Assembly: GCA_019241735.1 (NCBI GenBank)
Contig: JAFAWN010000233.1
Span: forward strand, 1 to 11,383
Reading direction: 5' to 3'
DNA length: 11,383 bases
Source: Terriglobales bacterium
GTDB lineage: Bacteria; Acidobacteriota; Terriglobia; Terriglobales; Acidobacteriaceae
Shown: positions 1 to 5,878 of the stretch, piece after piece
How the letters are laid out: each line of letters opens with the position of its first letter
Position numbering within the stretch: the stretch's first letter is position 1
Program-made: the position numbers and the translations under genes
The notes under the pieces: generated by a model
The model's input: only the letters and a program-made list of their open reading frames with translations
The model's database searches: none
Told to the model about the DNA's origin: nothing

Positions 1-1
1 C

Positions 2-796
2 GCTGGCGAAGCATTAATGGAGGCCCATTGCCGACTGGACGATCAAGTCCAGACTCGCACTTCAGAACTTCAACAGGAGGTGGTGGACCGAAAGCGCGCC
101 GAAGACAATCTTCGGGAGCTCACCGGCAGACTGCTTTCTATGCGGGACGATGAGCAACGCCGGATTGCCCGCGAACTACACGACAGCGCGGGACAAATTC
201 TGACTGCGGCCACAATGGAGGTCGCCATCGTGAGCCGGGAATCGCAAAAACTCAGCCCGCAAGCGGCTAAAGCCGCGGCTGAAGTCGGAAACCTGCTGCA
301 GGATGCGCTCAGAGAAATTCGCACCCTTTCTCACCTGCTGCATCCTCCTCTGCTGGATGAAGCGGGGCTGACCTCGGCCGTGCGCTGGTACGCGGAGGGT
401 TTCGCCGAGCGGAGCAAGATCAAGGTTGAATTGGACCTCGCAGAGGACTTCGGCCGTCTTTCCCGTGAGCTGGAGACGACAATTTTCCGCATCATCCAGG
501 AGTCGTTGACGAACATCCACCGTCATTCGCAAAGCGAAACCGCCCGGATCCGACTGCAACTCTCCACTGATAAGGTTAGGGTTGAAATTGAGGACGAGGG
601 CTGTGGCATCGGTGCGGAGGAGTTGGCAACGCTACAAACCGAAAGTTCCAGAGGGGTTGGGATCCGGGGTATGAGAGAGAGGGTGCGGCAGATGGGTGGG
701 GCTTTGGAGATTGCTTCTAAGCCTCAGGGTACCCTGATCGTAGCAACGTTTCCCATCGCTTCACCAGCGCCAGACCATCGGTCTCCGGGTCGATAG
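2..796 (+). CDS. Sensor histidine kinase, NarL/DegS class (HisKA_3 + HATPase_c), 5' end cut by window
   Basis: C-terminal catalytic part of a two-component sensor kinase that autophosphorylates on His and would pass the phosphate to a LuxR/NarL-type response regulator. The frame is open to the left edge and an in-frame ATG lies at 17, but the protein there begins in the middle of a coiled-coil linker (residues 8-40 from that ATG, ending in the common RKRAEDNLREL pattern). The real start and the sensing domain (PAS, GAF or membrane) are therefore probably outside the window. Numbering from ATG17, the H-box is RELHDSAGQ with phospho-acceptor H55. The N-box is QESLTNIHRH (N166), the G1 box is DEGCGIG (D193) and the G2 box is GVGIRGM (213-219). 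The C-terminus SPAPDHRSPGR is a short low-complexity tail. No response regulator follows; the next gene is convergent 25 bases away. Soluble kinase core is certain; the signal sensed is unknown. Confidence 0.93.
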   Translation, partial: AGEALMEAHCRLDDQVQTRTSELQQEVVDRKRAEDNLRELTGRLLSMRDDEQRRIARELHDSAGQILTAATMEVAIVSRESQKLSPQAAKAAAEVGNLLQDALREIRTLSHLLHPPLLDEAGLTSAVRWYAEGFAERSKIKVELDLAEDFGRLSRELETTIFRIIQESLTNIHRHSQSETARIRLQLSTDKVRVEIEDEGCGIGAEELATLQTESSRGVGIRGMRERVRQMGGALEIASKPQGTLIVATFPIASPAPDHRSPGR

Positions 797-821
797 AACC
801 AACCCCTGCTGAACTTTTCCG

Positions 822-1520
822 CTAGTCAAAGCTAAGAGTAAAATCTGCTTCTACGATCTTTGTCGGCAGGCCATCCGGGGAGTTGCGAAACACCAGGTAA
901 TACCTTTGGGCCTGCTCGGGCGATGAGTGGACTGCCCAATCCACGACTCCGGCGTTTGATGCTTCAATCGCAAAAGTGGCAGTTCCCTCCTGCCGGTGGA
1001 TAAAATCGCTGAACTCCCGCTGACTTAAGAGCAGAACATCCACATTTGCCGGACTCTGGCTGGAGTCGCCTGCCGCAGCGAATGATTTGAAATTTCCATG
1101 GACCCGACCATGAGAGTGAGCGGGCATCGTGAATCCAAAACCCTGGTAGCTCTTCACTGGAAACTTGCGGTGCAGGAAATGCGAGGTGACGTTTGAAGCC
1201 GTGGGAAGCGAGTGATCGACAATGGCGGGCGGTCCGGGTGCCGCAGCTTCAGCAGGTTTCGAAGGGTTATCTGTCGAGGTATCCTCGATGTTGGGATTGG
1301 CCTCGGCCGGGTTACTCGTTGCTGAACCAAGAAGTCCGATTATTGTGCCCGCTTCAGCATCAGGATGCGATTTTCCCTTGCGGGCCCGCTCCGCGGCCGC
1401 AGCTTCCCGTTGCTGCCACATTGGCTTCCATGCGCTCACTCCGCGCCAAATCAAGTACGCACTGGAGCTCAGCAACACCAGGCCCAATAGCAATCTTGTG
1501 GCGTGATCGGATATCCGCAT
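822..1520 (-). CDS. Membrane-anchored protein of unknown function with C-terminal beta-rich domain
   Basis: I do not recognise a named family. The 232-residue protein starts at ATG with an AGGA ten bases upstream. It has one N-terminal hydrophobic helix (about residues 9-26), then a charged Ala/Arg/Lys stretch (32-52), then a linker rich in Pro, Ala and Ser (about 55-110). The C-terminal part (about 112-232) looks like a compact globular domain, with alternating hydrophobic residues and a closing strand pattern YYLVFRNSPDGLPTKIVEAD (207-226) that suggests a beta-sandwich. The likely topology is a single-pass anchor with the domain outside the membrane; this is inference. It lies 156 bases downstream of the FNR-like reductase on the same strand, so it could share its transcript. 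It converges with the histidine kinase gene with only 25 bases between stops. Confidence 0.75.
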   Translation of the reverse strand: MRISDHATRLLLGLVLLSSSAYLIWRGVSAWKPMWQQREAAAAERARKGKSHPDAEAGTIIGLLGSATSNPAEANPNIEDTSTDNPSKPAEAAAPGPPAIVDHSLPTASNVTSHFLHRKFPVKSYQGFGFTMPAHSHGRVHGNFKSFAAAGDSSQSPANVDVLLLSQREFSDFIHRQEGTATFAIEASNAGVVDWAVHSSPEQAQRYYLVFRNSPDGLPTKIVEADFTLSFD

Positions 1521-1676
1521 TACTAAGTTGTCCTGGAAAATGGAATCTGGGGCCCGATACGTCGTGCGCAGCGAAACTACGAATAGCTACAGTTTGCCTG
1601 TGAGTTAGACCTCGGCCAAGGTTACCCGCGTAATACGGATTCTTTTCCGACGCCAGCCTGGTTCCGTTTCCAGGGT

Positions 1677-2399
1677 TTAGTCATACTTCTCGTAAAGGAT
1701 TGATTTACGGTCCCAGCCCAATTCCTTCAGCAGATCGCGGTTCACTTTGACCATCTTATCCAGACCACAAATATAGGCATGCATGTCAGTTCGTTTGTCG
1801 GCGATCTCTTTGACGTGTTCCTGGACATACCCCCGCAACCCTTCCCAACTCTCATCTGCGCGGCTAAGGGTTGGCAGGTAATGAAAGTTGGCATGTTTCC
1901 CGGCGAGTGCCAGAAACTCGGAGTGGTAATAGATGTCGGCTTCGGTTCGGCTTCCGAAAACCAGCCAGAGATTCCTGTTCAAGTGTCGCAACTCGTCGGC
2001 AAAAAGCCAGTGCAGCATCGAACGAAAGGGGGCGATTCCGGTGCCGGTAGCGATAAAGATTGTGTCCCGCAGGGGAGGGCGGAGGGTGAAATTGCCAAAC
2101 GGGCCCTGGCACTGCACGACCCCGCCAGCTTTCATGTCGCAAAGAAAGTTCGACATGAATCCGTCCTGCACACGGTTAAGACACAATTCAAACCGCGCAT
2201 CGTGCGCCGGGGGAGAGGCGATGGAATAGGCCCGCGTGATTTCCTCGCCGCTAGATTCGCTGGCTTTAAAGGAGAGCCACTGGCCGGGTATGAAACCAAA
2301 ACGCTCCTTCCCCTCTATTTCGAACTGGAGATGCCTGGTCGGTAAGGAAAGCTGCTTTGCGTTGACCAGGCGGGCCGAAAATGACTGGAATGACGCCAT
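1677..2399 (-). CDS. Ferredoxin-NADP+ reductase-like FAD-binding oxidoreductase
   Basis: A 240-residue flavoprotein of the ferredoxin reductase superfamily, expected to move electrons between NAD(P)H and a small carrier such as ferredoxin or flavodoxin in the cytoplasm. The FAD-binding beta-barrel spans about 1-105. It carries the flavin motif RAYSIAS (56-62) and the second FAD contact around GPFGNFTL (99-106). The NAD(P)-binding domain spans about 110-240 with GTGIAPFRSM (119-128), FGSRTEADIYYHSEF (149-162) and the Cys-Gly pair at 211-212. There is no fused 2Fe-2S domain, so it needs a separate partner. The end, YEKYD, places an aromatic residue close to the flavin end, as in bacterial Fpr-type enzymes. 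I chose ATG at 2399; a TTG lies directly before it (2402) and would add one residue. No clear Shine-Dalgarno is visible. Direct partner and NADPH versus NADH preference cannot be read from sequence. Confidence 0.9.
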   Translation of the reverse strand: MASFQSFSARLVNAKQLSLPTRHLQFEIEGKERFGFIPGQWLSFKASESSGEEITRAYSIASPPAHDARFELCLNRVQDGFMSNFLCDMKAGGVVQCQGPFGNFTLRPPLRDTIFIATGTGIAPFRSMLHWLFADELRHLNRNLWLVFGSRTEADIYYHSEFLALAGKHANFHYLPTLSRADESWEGLRGYVQEHVKEIADKRTDMHAYICGLDKMVKVNRDLLKELGWDRKSILYEKYD

Positions 2400-2480
2400 C
2401 AACTATTTGATGAGAGGACAGGGATAATGACTCCCTGAACCGGCGTGAATAAAATCATCCTCACTCCACCGCGCCAACCT

Positions 2481-2841
2481 TCAATAACCAGCTTTCATTC
2501 TCTCTTTCACGCCGTGAGCAAGCTTTTCGATTTCTTCCGCCTTCCGGACTACGTCCAGTGAGAGCGTATTAGCATTCGATTTGTCGACGAATTGTTTCAG
2601 TTCGGTCGCAAGTTTCAGTAATTGGTCAGTATCGTGCTTGAGCCGCGCCTGGCGGGCAGCACTGGCTTGCTTCGACATCTCTCTTTTGGCATCCGATGAA
2701 GGTTCCTGGTCCGGCCGAGGGAATGAAGGGCCAGGAGTTTGAGCGTAGGCCGGTGCTGGAGTTGCAGTTTGAGCGACGGCATCCCGAGCGGCTAAGAGGG
2801 AGAACAACAAAGGTAAGTAAAAAACTATTGGTTTAAATCGC
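2481..2841 (-). other. Mature-coding span and 3' end of the secreted small protein gene (see 2481-2843)
   Basis: This entry only marks that the ATG visible at 2845-2843 is out of frame with the protein. The reading frame that encodes the signal peptide starts at GTG 2843-2841, so the gene should not be begun at that ATG. Confidence 0.5.
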
Positions 2842-2843
2842 AC
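2481..2843 (-). CDS. Small secreted helical protein of unknown function
   Basis: A 120-residue protein that starts at GTG with a good ribosome site (GAGG at 2849-2852, five bases before the GTG). It has a clear Sec signal peptide: positively charged start (MRFK), hydrophobic core (residues 5-19) and a probable cleavage site AVA|QT after residue 24. Next is a Pro/Ala/Ser-rich segment (25-50), then a charged, probably alpha-helical region (52-120) rich in Lys, Glu, Ala and Leu with KREMSKQASAARQARLK and a leucine-spaced stretch. Mature size is about 10 kDa and it contains no Cys. It is probably periplasmic. I recall similar acidobacterial hypothetical proteins with a QT-rich start and a helical tail but no known function. 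It is first in the minus-strand run leading to the FNR-like gene 81 bases downstream, and has its own good -10 box at 2869-2874. Confidence 0.8.
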   Translation of the reverse strand: MRFKPIVFYLPLLFSLLAARDAVAQTATPAPAYAQTPGPSFPRPDQEPSSDAKREMSKQASAARQARLKHDTDQLLKLATELKQFVDKSNANTLSLDVVRKAEEIEKLAHGVKERMKAGY

Positions 2844-2868
2844 ATTATCCTCGAGGCTCTAAGCGTCA

Positions 2869-2874
2869 ATTATA
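2869..2874 (-). promoter_or_regulatory. -10 box of probable promoter for the secreted small protein gene
   Basis: A perfect TATAAT reads on the minus strand, about 25 bases before the GTG start and upstream of the GAGGA ribosome site, so a transcript would begin near 2862 with a short leader of about 18 bases. The candidate -35 (TTGGGC at 2890-2895, spacing 15) is poor. The call rests on the -10 box and its position. Confidence 0.45.
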
Positions 2875-2905
2875 TCCGGCTGGAAATCGGCCCAATACGG
2901 CTTGT

Positions 2906-2911
2906 TACAAT
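2906..2911 (+). promoter_or_regulatory. Possible extended -10 box for the MscS gene
   Basis: TACAAT preceded by TG one base away (TGT-TACAAT, 2903-2911) is an extended -10 pattern. A start point seven bases further on would fall about four bases before the ATG at 2922, so the message would be nearly leaderless, which fits the lack of any Shine-Dalgarno there. No good -35 is seen (TGGAAA at 2881-2886, spacing 19, at best). Confidence 0.3.
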
Positions 2912-2921
2912 AATTGTGCTC

Positions 2922-3845
2922 ATGAAAAATTTTGCCCTATGGCTTGCCGCGCAAGTGCCCGCTGAACCTGCTCACCACTGGAATCTCGCGACTCTAATGC
3001 ACGACTGGCGCGAGGACAGCATAAAGTTTGTGCGCGAGGATTTGCCCAAAATCGTACTCATCATCGCCGCGGCTTTCATATTGGTTCGTATTCTCAGAGT
3101 GATCACCGGCCGGGTAGCAACTTTGCAGGAAAAGAAAATCAGCAGCCGGCTGCGGACACAGCAGATACGCACAGTCACCAGCGTTATTACCAGTATTGGC
3201 ATATTTGTAATCTGGTTCGTTGCGACCTTGATGGTACTGGCACAACTGAACCTGCATCTGGAACCGCTTCTAGCCAGCGCCGGAGTAGCGGGGTTAGCGA
3301 TCGGCTTCGGCGCGCAAACCCTGGTGCATGACTTCATCAACGGCTTCTTCATCCTGTTCGAGAACCAGTACGACATTGGAGACAGCATCCGCATCGCAGG
3401 GGTCAAAGGAACGGTCGAGGAAATGACCCTGCGCCATACCGTGCTCCGTGATGAGGATGGGACCGTGCACACAGTGCCCAACAGCGCCATTCAGATCGTA
3501 TCCAACATGACGCGGGACTGGTCGCAGCTCACCTTGCGGGTTACGGTCGCTTACAGCGAACCCAGCGACAAGATTGTGAAGCTGTTACAGCAAGTAGGAA
3601 GTGAAGTCCGTCATGATCCGGCGTTCGCCGATGATATTGTCAGCGATATCCAGGTACCGGGGATCGACAAGGTAGGAAACGGAGAAGCTGAGTACTTGAT
3701 CCTGGTGAAAACCCTGCCCAACAAGCAATATTCAGTGAGCCGCGAATTGCGCCGCAAAATTAAGGACTGTTTTCAGAAGAACAACATTCAGACCGCAGGT
3801 CCGGGAAAAGTGTATGTCATGGATCAGGCACCCGCGGCCAGTTAA
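2922..3845 (+). CDS. Small-conductance mechanosensitive channel (MscS family)
   Basis: Inner-membrane channel that opens under membrane tension to release solutes in hypo-osmotic shock. The 307-residue length is close to E. coli MscS (286). Hydrophobic segments lie at about 43-62 and 86-108. The third, pore-lining helix begins about 113 with the characteristic small-residue pattern LLASAGVAGLAIGFGAQTLV (116-135) and continues into the amphipathic part FINGFFILFENQY (138-150). The beta-domain signature follows: DIGDSIRIAGVKGTVEEMTL (151-170) and VPNSAI (185-190), then the cytoplasmic alpha/beta cage domain to the end. I start at ATG 2922. A GTG two codons earlier (2916) is also possible. Neither has a Shine-Dalgarno. 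The gene is divergent from the secreted-protein gene and ends six bases from the convergent Mrp gene. No neighbour suggests a specialised role. Confidence 0.93.
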   Translation: MKNFALWLAAQVPAEPAHHWNLATLMHDWREDSIKFVREDLPKIVLIIAAAFILVRILRVITGRVATLQEKKISSRLRTQQIRTVTSVITSIGIFVIWFVATLMVLAQLNLHLEPLLASAGVAGLAIGFGAQTLVHDFINGFFILFENQYDIGDSIRIAGVKGTVEEMTLRHTVLRDEDGTVHTVPNSAIQIVSNMTRDWSQLTLRVTVAYSEPSDKIVKLLQQVGSEVRHDPAFADDIVSDIQVPGIDKVGNGEAEYLILVKTLPNKQYSVSRELRRKIKDCFQKNNIQTAGPGKVYVMDQAPAAS

Positions 3846-3851
3846 CCGGGG

Positions 3852-4706
3852 TTACTGAATCTGGATTACCGGCTCGCCCGCGTTTGCCTTTATCTCATCC
3901 AGGCGCTTGACCACGTTGCGGGCGAACTCGAACAGAGACTTTGCTGCCGGGGACTCTTCCCCCTCCAGGACCGTGGGTGCGCCCGAATCTCCGGCCTCGC
4001 GAATCTTGGGATCAAGTTGCACGTTTCCTAGGAATGCGAGATCAAGGTCGGACGCAGTTTTTTCGGCGCCGCCACGCGAAAAAATATCAATCTCATGGTG
4101 GCAGTGAGGGCAGACAAAAAAGCTCATATTCTCCACCATTCCGACCAGATCCACTTTCATCTGCCGGAACATCCCCACCGCCTTGCGCGCATCCTGTAAA
4201 CTGACGTCCGAAGGTGTGGAAACGACGATTGCGCCGGTGAGGGGGACAGTCTGAATCAAGGAGAGCGCGACGTCGCCGGTGCCCGGCGGCAGATCCACGA
4301 TGAGGTAGTCAAGCTGCCCCCATTCCACCGAACCGAGAAACTGCCGGATAATGGAATGCAGCATTGGGCCACGCCAAATCAGCGGCTTGTCTCCGGGATT
4401 CAGAAAACCGACGGAGATTACCTTCAGTCCATGCACCTCCAGCGGAAGTAGGTGGTTGTCCCCGACCACCTTTGGCTGTGCGCTCAACCCCAGCATAAGC
4501 GGGACATTTGGCCCGTAGACATCGGCATCGAGCAATCCCGTCCGGTGACCAAGCTTAGTCAGGGCAAGTGCAAGATTAACGGCAAGTGTGGTTTTCCCCA
4601 CGCCGCCTTTACCGGAGCCAACAGCAACAATAGTGTCCACGCCCGGCAGCGGTTGGGGGGATGGCGGTTGCTGCCCGGGTTGGCGGGAGGGAGCGTGAGA
4701 ACCCAA
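3852..4706 (-). CDS. Mrp/ApbC/NBP35-family iron-sulfur cluster carrier ATPase
   Basis: P-loop ATPase that, in this family, binds a bridging 4Fe-4S cluster as a dimer and hands it to apo-proteins. The 284 residues carry the deviant Walker A motif GKGGVGKTT (32-40, signature Lys K33), the switch/Walker B region DYLIVDLPPGTGD (133-145), and the conserved CxxC pair C199-x2-C202 in FFVCPHCHH that ligates the shared cluster. The usual N-terminal MIP18/DUF59 domain of many bacterial Mrp proteins (about 90 residues) is absent. Instead there is a 20-residue Pro/Gln/Ser-rich leader before the ATPase. The start is TTG 4706, supported by GAGGTG five bases upstream (4712-4717); the open frame further up has no ATG or GTG. 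It is the third gene of a minus-strand group, 87 bases below the thioesterase. The name mrp or apbC would be fair, but the function is inferred from the family. Confidence 0.93.
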   Translation of the reverse strand: MGSHAPSRQPGQQPPSPQPLPGVDTIVAVGSGKGGVGKTTLAVNLALALTKLGHRTGLLDADVYGPNVPLMLGLSAQPKVVGDNHLLPLEVHGLKVISVGFLNPGDKPLIWRGPMLHSIIRQFLGSVEWGQLDYLIVDLPPGTGDVALSLIQTVPLTGAIVVSTPSDVSLQDARKAVGMFRQMKVDLVGMVENMSFFVCPHCHHEIDIFSRGGAEKTASDLDLAFLGNVQLDPKIREAGDSGAPTVLEGEESPAAKSLFEFARNVVKRLDEIKANAGEPVIQIQ

Positions 4707-4711
4707 AAAAA

Positions 4712-4717
4712 CACCTC
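4712..4717 (-). promoter_or_regulatory. Ribosome binding site deciding the TTG start of the Mrp gene
   Basis: GAGGTG on the minus strand with a five-base spacer to TTG 4706. No in-frame ATG or GTG exists between this site and the upstream stop (TAG at 4778-4776), so it fixes the rare TTG as the best start. Confidence 0.6.
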
Positions 4718-4772
4718 TAAGGCCTGATTCAGGCGCTTCACGATTATACAGAGACTCACTTGGCAGGGCGGG

Positions 4773-4808
4773 GCGCTAGGATTTTCTTTGGCGCTAGGAT
4801 TTTCTTTG
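4773..4808. repeat. Perfect 18-bp tandem direct duplication spanning the thioesterase stop codon
   Basis: The unit GCGCTAGGATTTTCTTTG occurs at 4773-4790 and again, without gap or mismatch, at 4791-4808; a partial third copy (GCGC) follows. On the minus strand each unit carries an in-frame TAG. The unit is six codons long, so the protein ends at the same residues (QRKS) with or without the second copy. This looks like a recent slippage or duplication event at the gene end. Confidence 0.95.
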
Positions 4809-5297
4809 GCGCCGGTCGCGTTCGGCGCGACGCATTTCACGCCGGCGCCCGGCATCATCGTAGCGCCGTTGCTGGTCTTTATCCTCGGGAATAACTGGCG
4901 GGACGACGAGGTGATTGCCGCTGGCATCCACTGCGACAAAGGTCAGGTAAGCCGAGCTGACGTGCTGGTAGGTGTTATGCAGGTAACTTTCAACCCAGAC
5001 TTTCACGCCGACTTCCATCGACGTGCGGAAAACGCGATTCACGGAAGACCGGAGAATTACCAGATCTCCAACCTGCACTGGAACCAGAAAATCCAGGTGG
5101 TCGATAGAGGCCGTCACTGCGTAACTCCGGGAGTGCCGATGCGCAGCCATCGCACCCGCCAGATCGATCCAGTGCATTAAGCGACCGCCAAGAAGAGCGC
5201 CCAGGGGATTGGCATCGTTGGGCAGAACGATCTCTGCCATCTCAGATTGCGAGTCTCGTACCGGCCGCGGTGTCAATTGTTCTTCTTCGGAGTTCAC
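4794..5297 (-). CDS. Acyl-CoA thioesterase, hotdog fold (ACOT/YciA-like)
   Basis: Cytoplasmic enzyme expected to hydrolyse acyl-CoA to free acid and CoA. The 167-residue protein has one hotdog domain (about 20-135). The segment LPNDANPLGALLGGRLMHWID (25-45) holds the family's usual Asn (probably N30) and Asp (D45) near the central helix. The typical hydrophobic strands ASIDHLDFLVPVQVGDLV (63-80) and SSAYLTFVAVD (114-124) follow. A highly charged Arg/Asp/Gln tail (about 137-167, RRREMRRAERDRRQRKS) is unusual and probably flexible. The frame is open further upstream (to 5414), but I start at GTG 5297. That GTG overlaps the upstream gene's stop as GTGA, while the extension MARFPPGQTH... lies inside the upstream gene and is not hotdog-like. 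No strong Shine-Dalgarno precedes the GTG, as expected for reinitiation. Preferred acyl length cannot be told. Confidence 0.9.
   Translation of the reverse strand: MNSEEEQLTPRPVRDSQSEMAEIVLPNDANPLGALLGGRLMHWIDLAGAMAAHRHSRSYAVTASIDHLDFLVPVQVGDLVILRSSVNRVFRTSMEVGVKVWVESYLHNTYQHVSSAYLTFVAVDASGNHLVVPPVIPEDKDQQRRYDDAGRRREMRRAERDRRQRKS
5294..5297 (-). promoter_or_regulatory. GTGA stop/start overlap coupling two genes
   Basis: On the minus strand GTG (5297-5295) starts the thioesterase and TGA (5296-5294) ends the seven-cysteine protein. Four-base overlaps of this kind usually reflect translational coupling by terminating ribosomes. Confidence 0.75.
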
Positions 5298-5743
5298 AAC
5301 TGTACGCCGGAACCCAGGCTCGCGTGCGCGGTCGCATGCCGCCGGGGCAAATACGATTGCAGATAACACTCGGCCATTTTTTGTATGCGTTTGTCCGGGT
5401 GGGAATCTCGCCAAACGTTGCTGATGACGTCATACTGCAAAATGCCGTGATGCACAGGACGGTGACCGGCTTCGCATACAAAACAAAGGGTCAGCAGATC
5501 AGCCTGATCCCGCGTGACTGAAAATCGGACCGCATCATAGACGCGCTCCCTGGGAAGACGATGGCAACTTGTTGCGTAACCCATGTTGCAGAATTCCTGG
5601 AGCTCATGGGGCGAAGGCTCGACGCCTTCATGCTCAGGCGCGAAACAAGACCCTCTCCAGCCCGCACCGAGCGGCAATCGTGAAGGATGCAGCCATGCTC
5701 CATCTTCAACCTTACTTGCGGGCATAAAAAAAGGACAGGCCAC
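5294..5743 (-). CDS. Seven-cysteine conserved protein of unknown function
   Basis: I know of no function; I recall similar proteins only from Acidobacteriota. The 149 residues start at GTG 5743, chosen because AAGGAG sits six bases upstream (5750-5755). The open frame continues 28 codons further to another GTG without a ribosome site. The order is MACPFF (C3), WLHPSRLPLGAGWRGSC (17-33, ending at C33), an HEG segment, LQEFCNMGYATSC (48-60, C52 and C60), DAVRF (70-74), LCFVCEAGHRP (86-96, C87 and C90) and RIQKMAECYLQSYL (119-132, C126). C3, C33, C52 and C60 form a widely spaced set of four that could ligate a metal or Fe-S cluster, and C87/C90 form a CxxC followed by H94; both are inference. 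No signal peptide or membrane helix. It is first in a unit with a thioesterase and an Fe-S carrier, which is compatible with an Fe-S protein but does not prove it. Confidence 0.82.
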   Translation of the reverse strand: MACPFFMPASKVEDGAWLHPSRLPLGAGWRGSCFAPEHEGVEPSPHELQEFCNMGYATSCHRLPRERVYDAVRFSVTRDQADLLTLCFVCEAGHRPVHHGILQYDVISNVWRDSHPDKRIQKMAECYLQSYLPRRHATAHASLGSGVQL

Positions 5744-5749
5744 GGCGAA

Positions 5750-5755
5750 CTCCTT
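5750..5755 (-). promoter_or_regulatory. Ribosome binding site deciding the start of the seven-cysteine protein
   Basis: AAGGAG on the minus strand with a six-base spacer to GTG 5743. It rules in the shorter start and removes the odd 28-residue N-terminal extension (HSASHWQAHK...) that has no ribosome site of its own. Confidence 0.7.
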
Positions 5756-5780
5756 GCAATACGTTTGAAAGATTGACCGA

Positions 5781-5786
5781 ATTGTA
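5781..5786 (-). promoter_or_regulatory. Possible -10 box for the seven-cysteine protein operon
   Basis: TACAAT on the minus strand, about 38 bases before GTG 5743. The -35 region at the right spacing (around 5804-5809, TGGCAA) is weak and overlaps the palindrome at 5805-5819. Confidence 0.35.
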
Positions 5787-5804
5787 CGGCATGATTTGTG
5801 AGCT

Positions 5805-5819
5805 TGCCAGTGACTGGCA
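5805..5819. promoter_or_regulatory. Palindrome in the divergent intergenic region, candidate operator
   Basis: TGCCAGT-G-ACTGGCA is a perfect inverted repeat with 7-base arms and a one-base centre. It lies in the 135-base gap between the divergent seven-cysteine and TPR genes and overlaps the candidate -35 region of the former. It is too tight-looped for an RNA hairpin, so a dimeric repressor or activator site is more likely. No regulator gene is next to it. Confidence 0.4.
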
Positions 5820-5878
5820 GAATGCACCTACCGCGCGGGCACGTTGTAGAATCTGTCGGGAGATCATTCGGAATATTT

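Noticed and set aside
1657..1674. Small hairpin (CCTGG / CCAGG, 8-base loop) after the FNR-like gene, considered as terminator
   Set aside because: Stem of five pairs only and no T-run follows on the minus strand.
1521..1676. 156-base gap between the FNR-like gene and the membrane-anchored protein, checked for a small gene or RNA
   Set aside because: No ribosome-site-plus-start combination and no strong structure; nothing to call.
1779..2345. Long plus-strand open frame (188 codons) opposite the FNR-like gene
   Set aside because: The opposite strand has a complete, motif-rich FAD/NAD(P) enzyme over the same bases; this frame shows no domain pattern and no ribosome site.
2972..3490. Minus-strand open frame (172 codons) opposite the MscS gene
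   Set aside because: Rich in Ser/Arg/Met with no recognisable motif, and entirely antisense to a clear channel gene.
4788..5180. Plus-strand open frame (130 codons) with a hydrophobic start resembling a signal peptide
   Set aside because: Antisense to the hotdog thioesterase, whose catalytic region and strand pattern are clear; the hydrophobic start is a by-product of the Arg/Glu-rich tail of that gene.
5298..5414. N-terminal extension of the thioesterase (39 codons)
   Set aside because: It lies inside the seven-cysteine gene in another frame, has no hotdog similarity and the GTGA overlap gives a better start.
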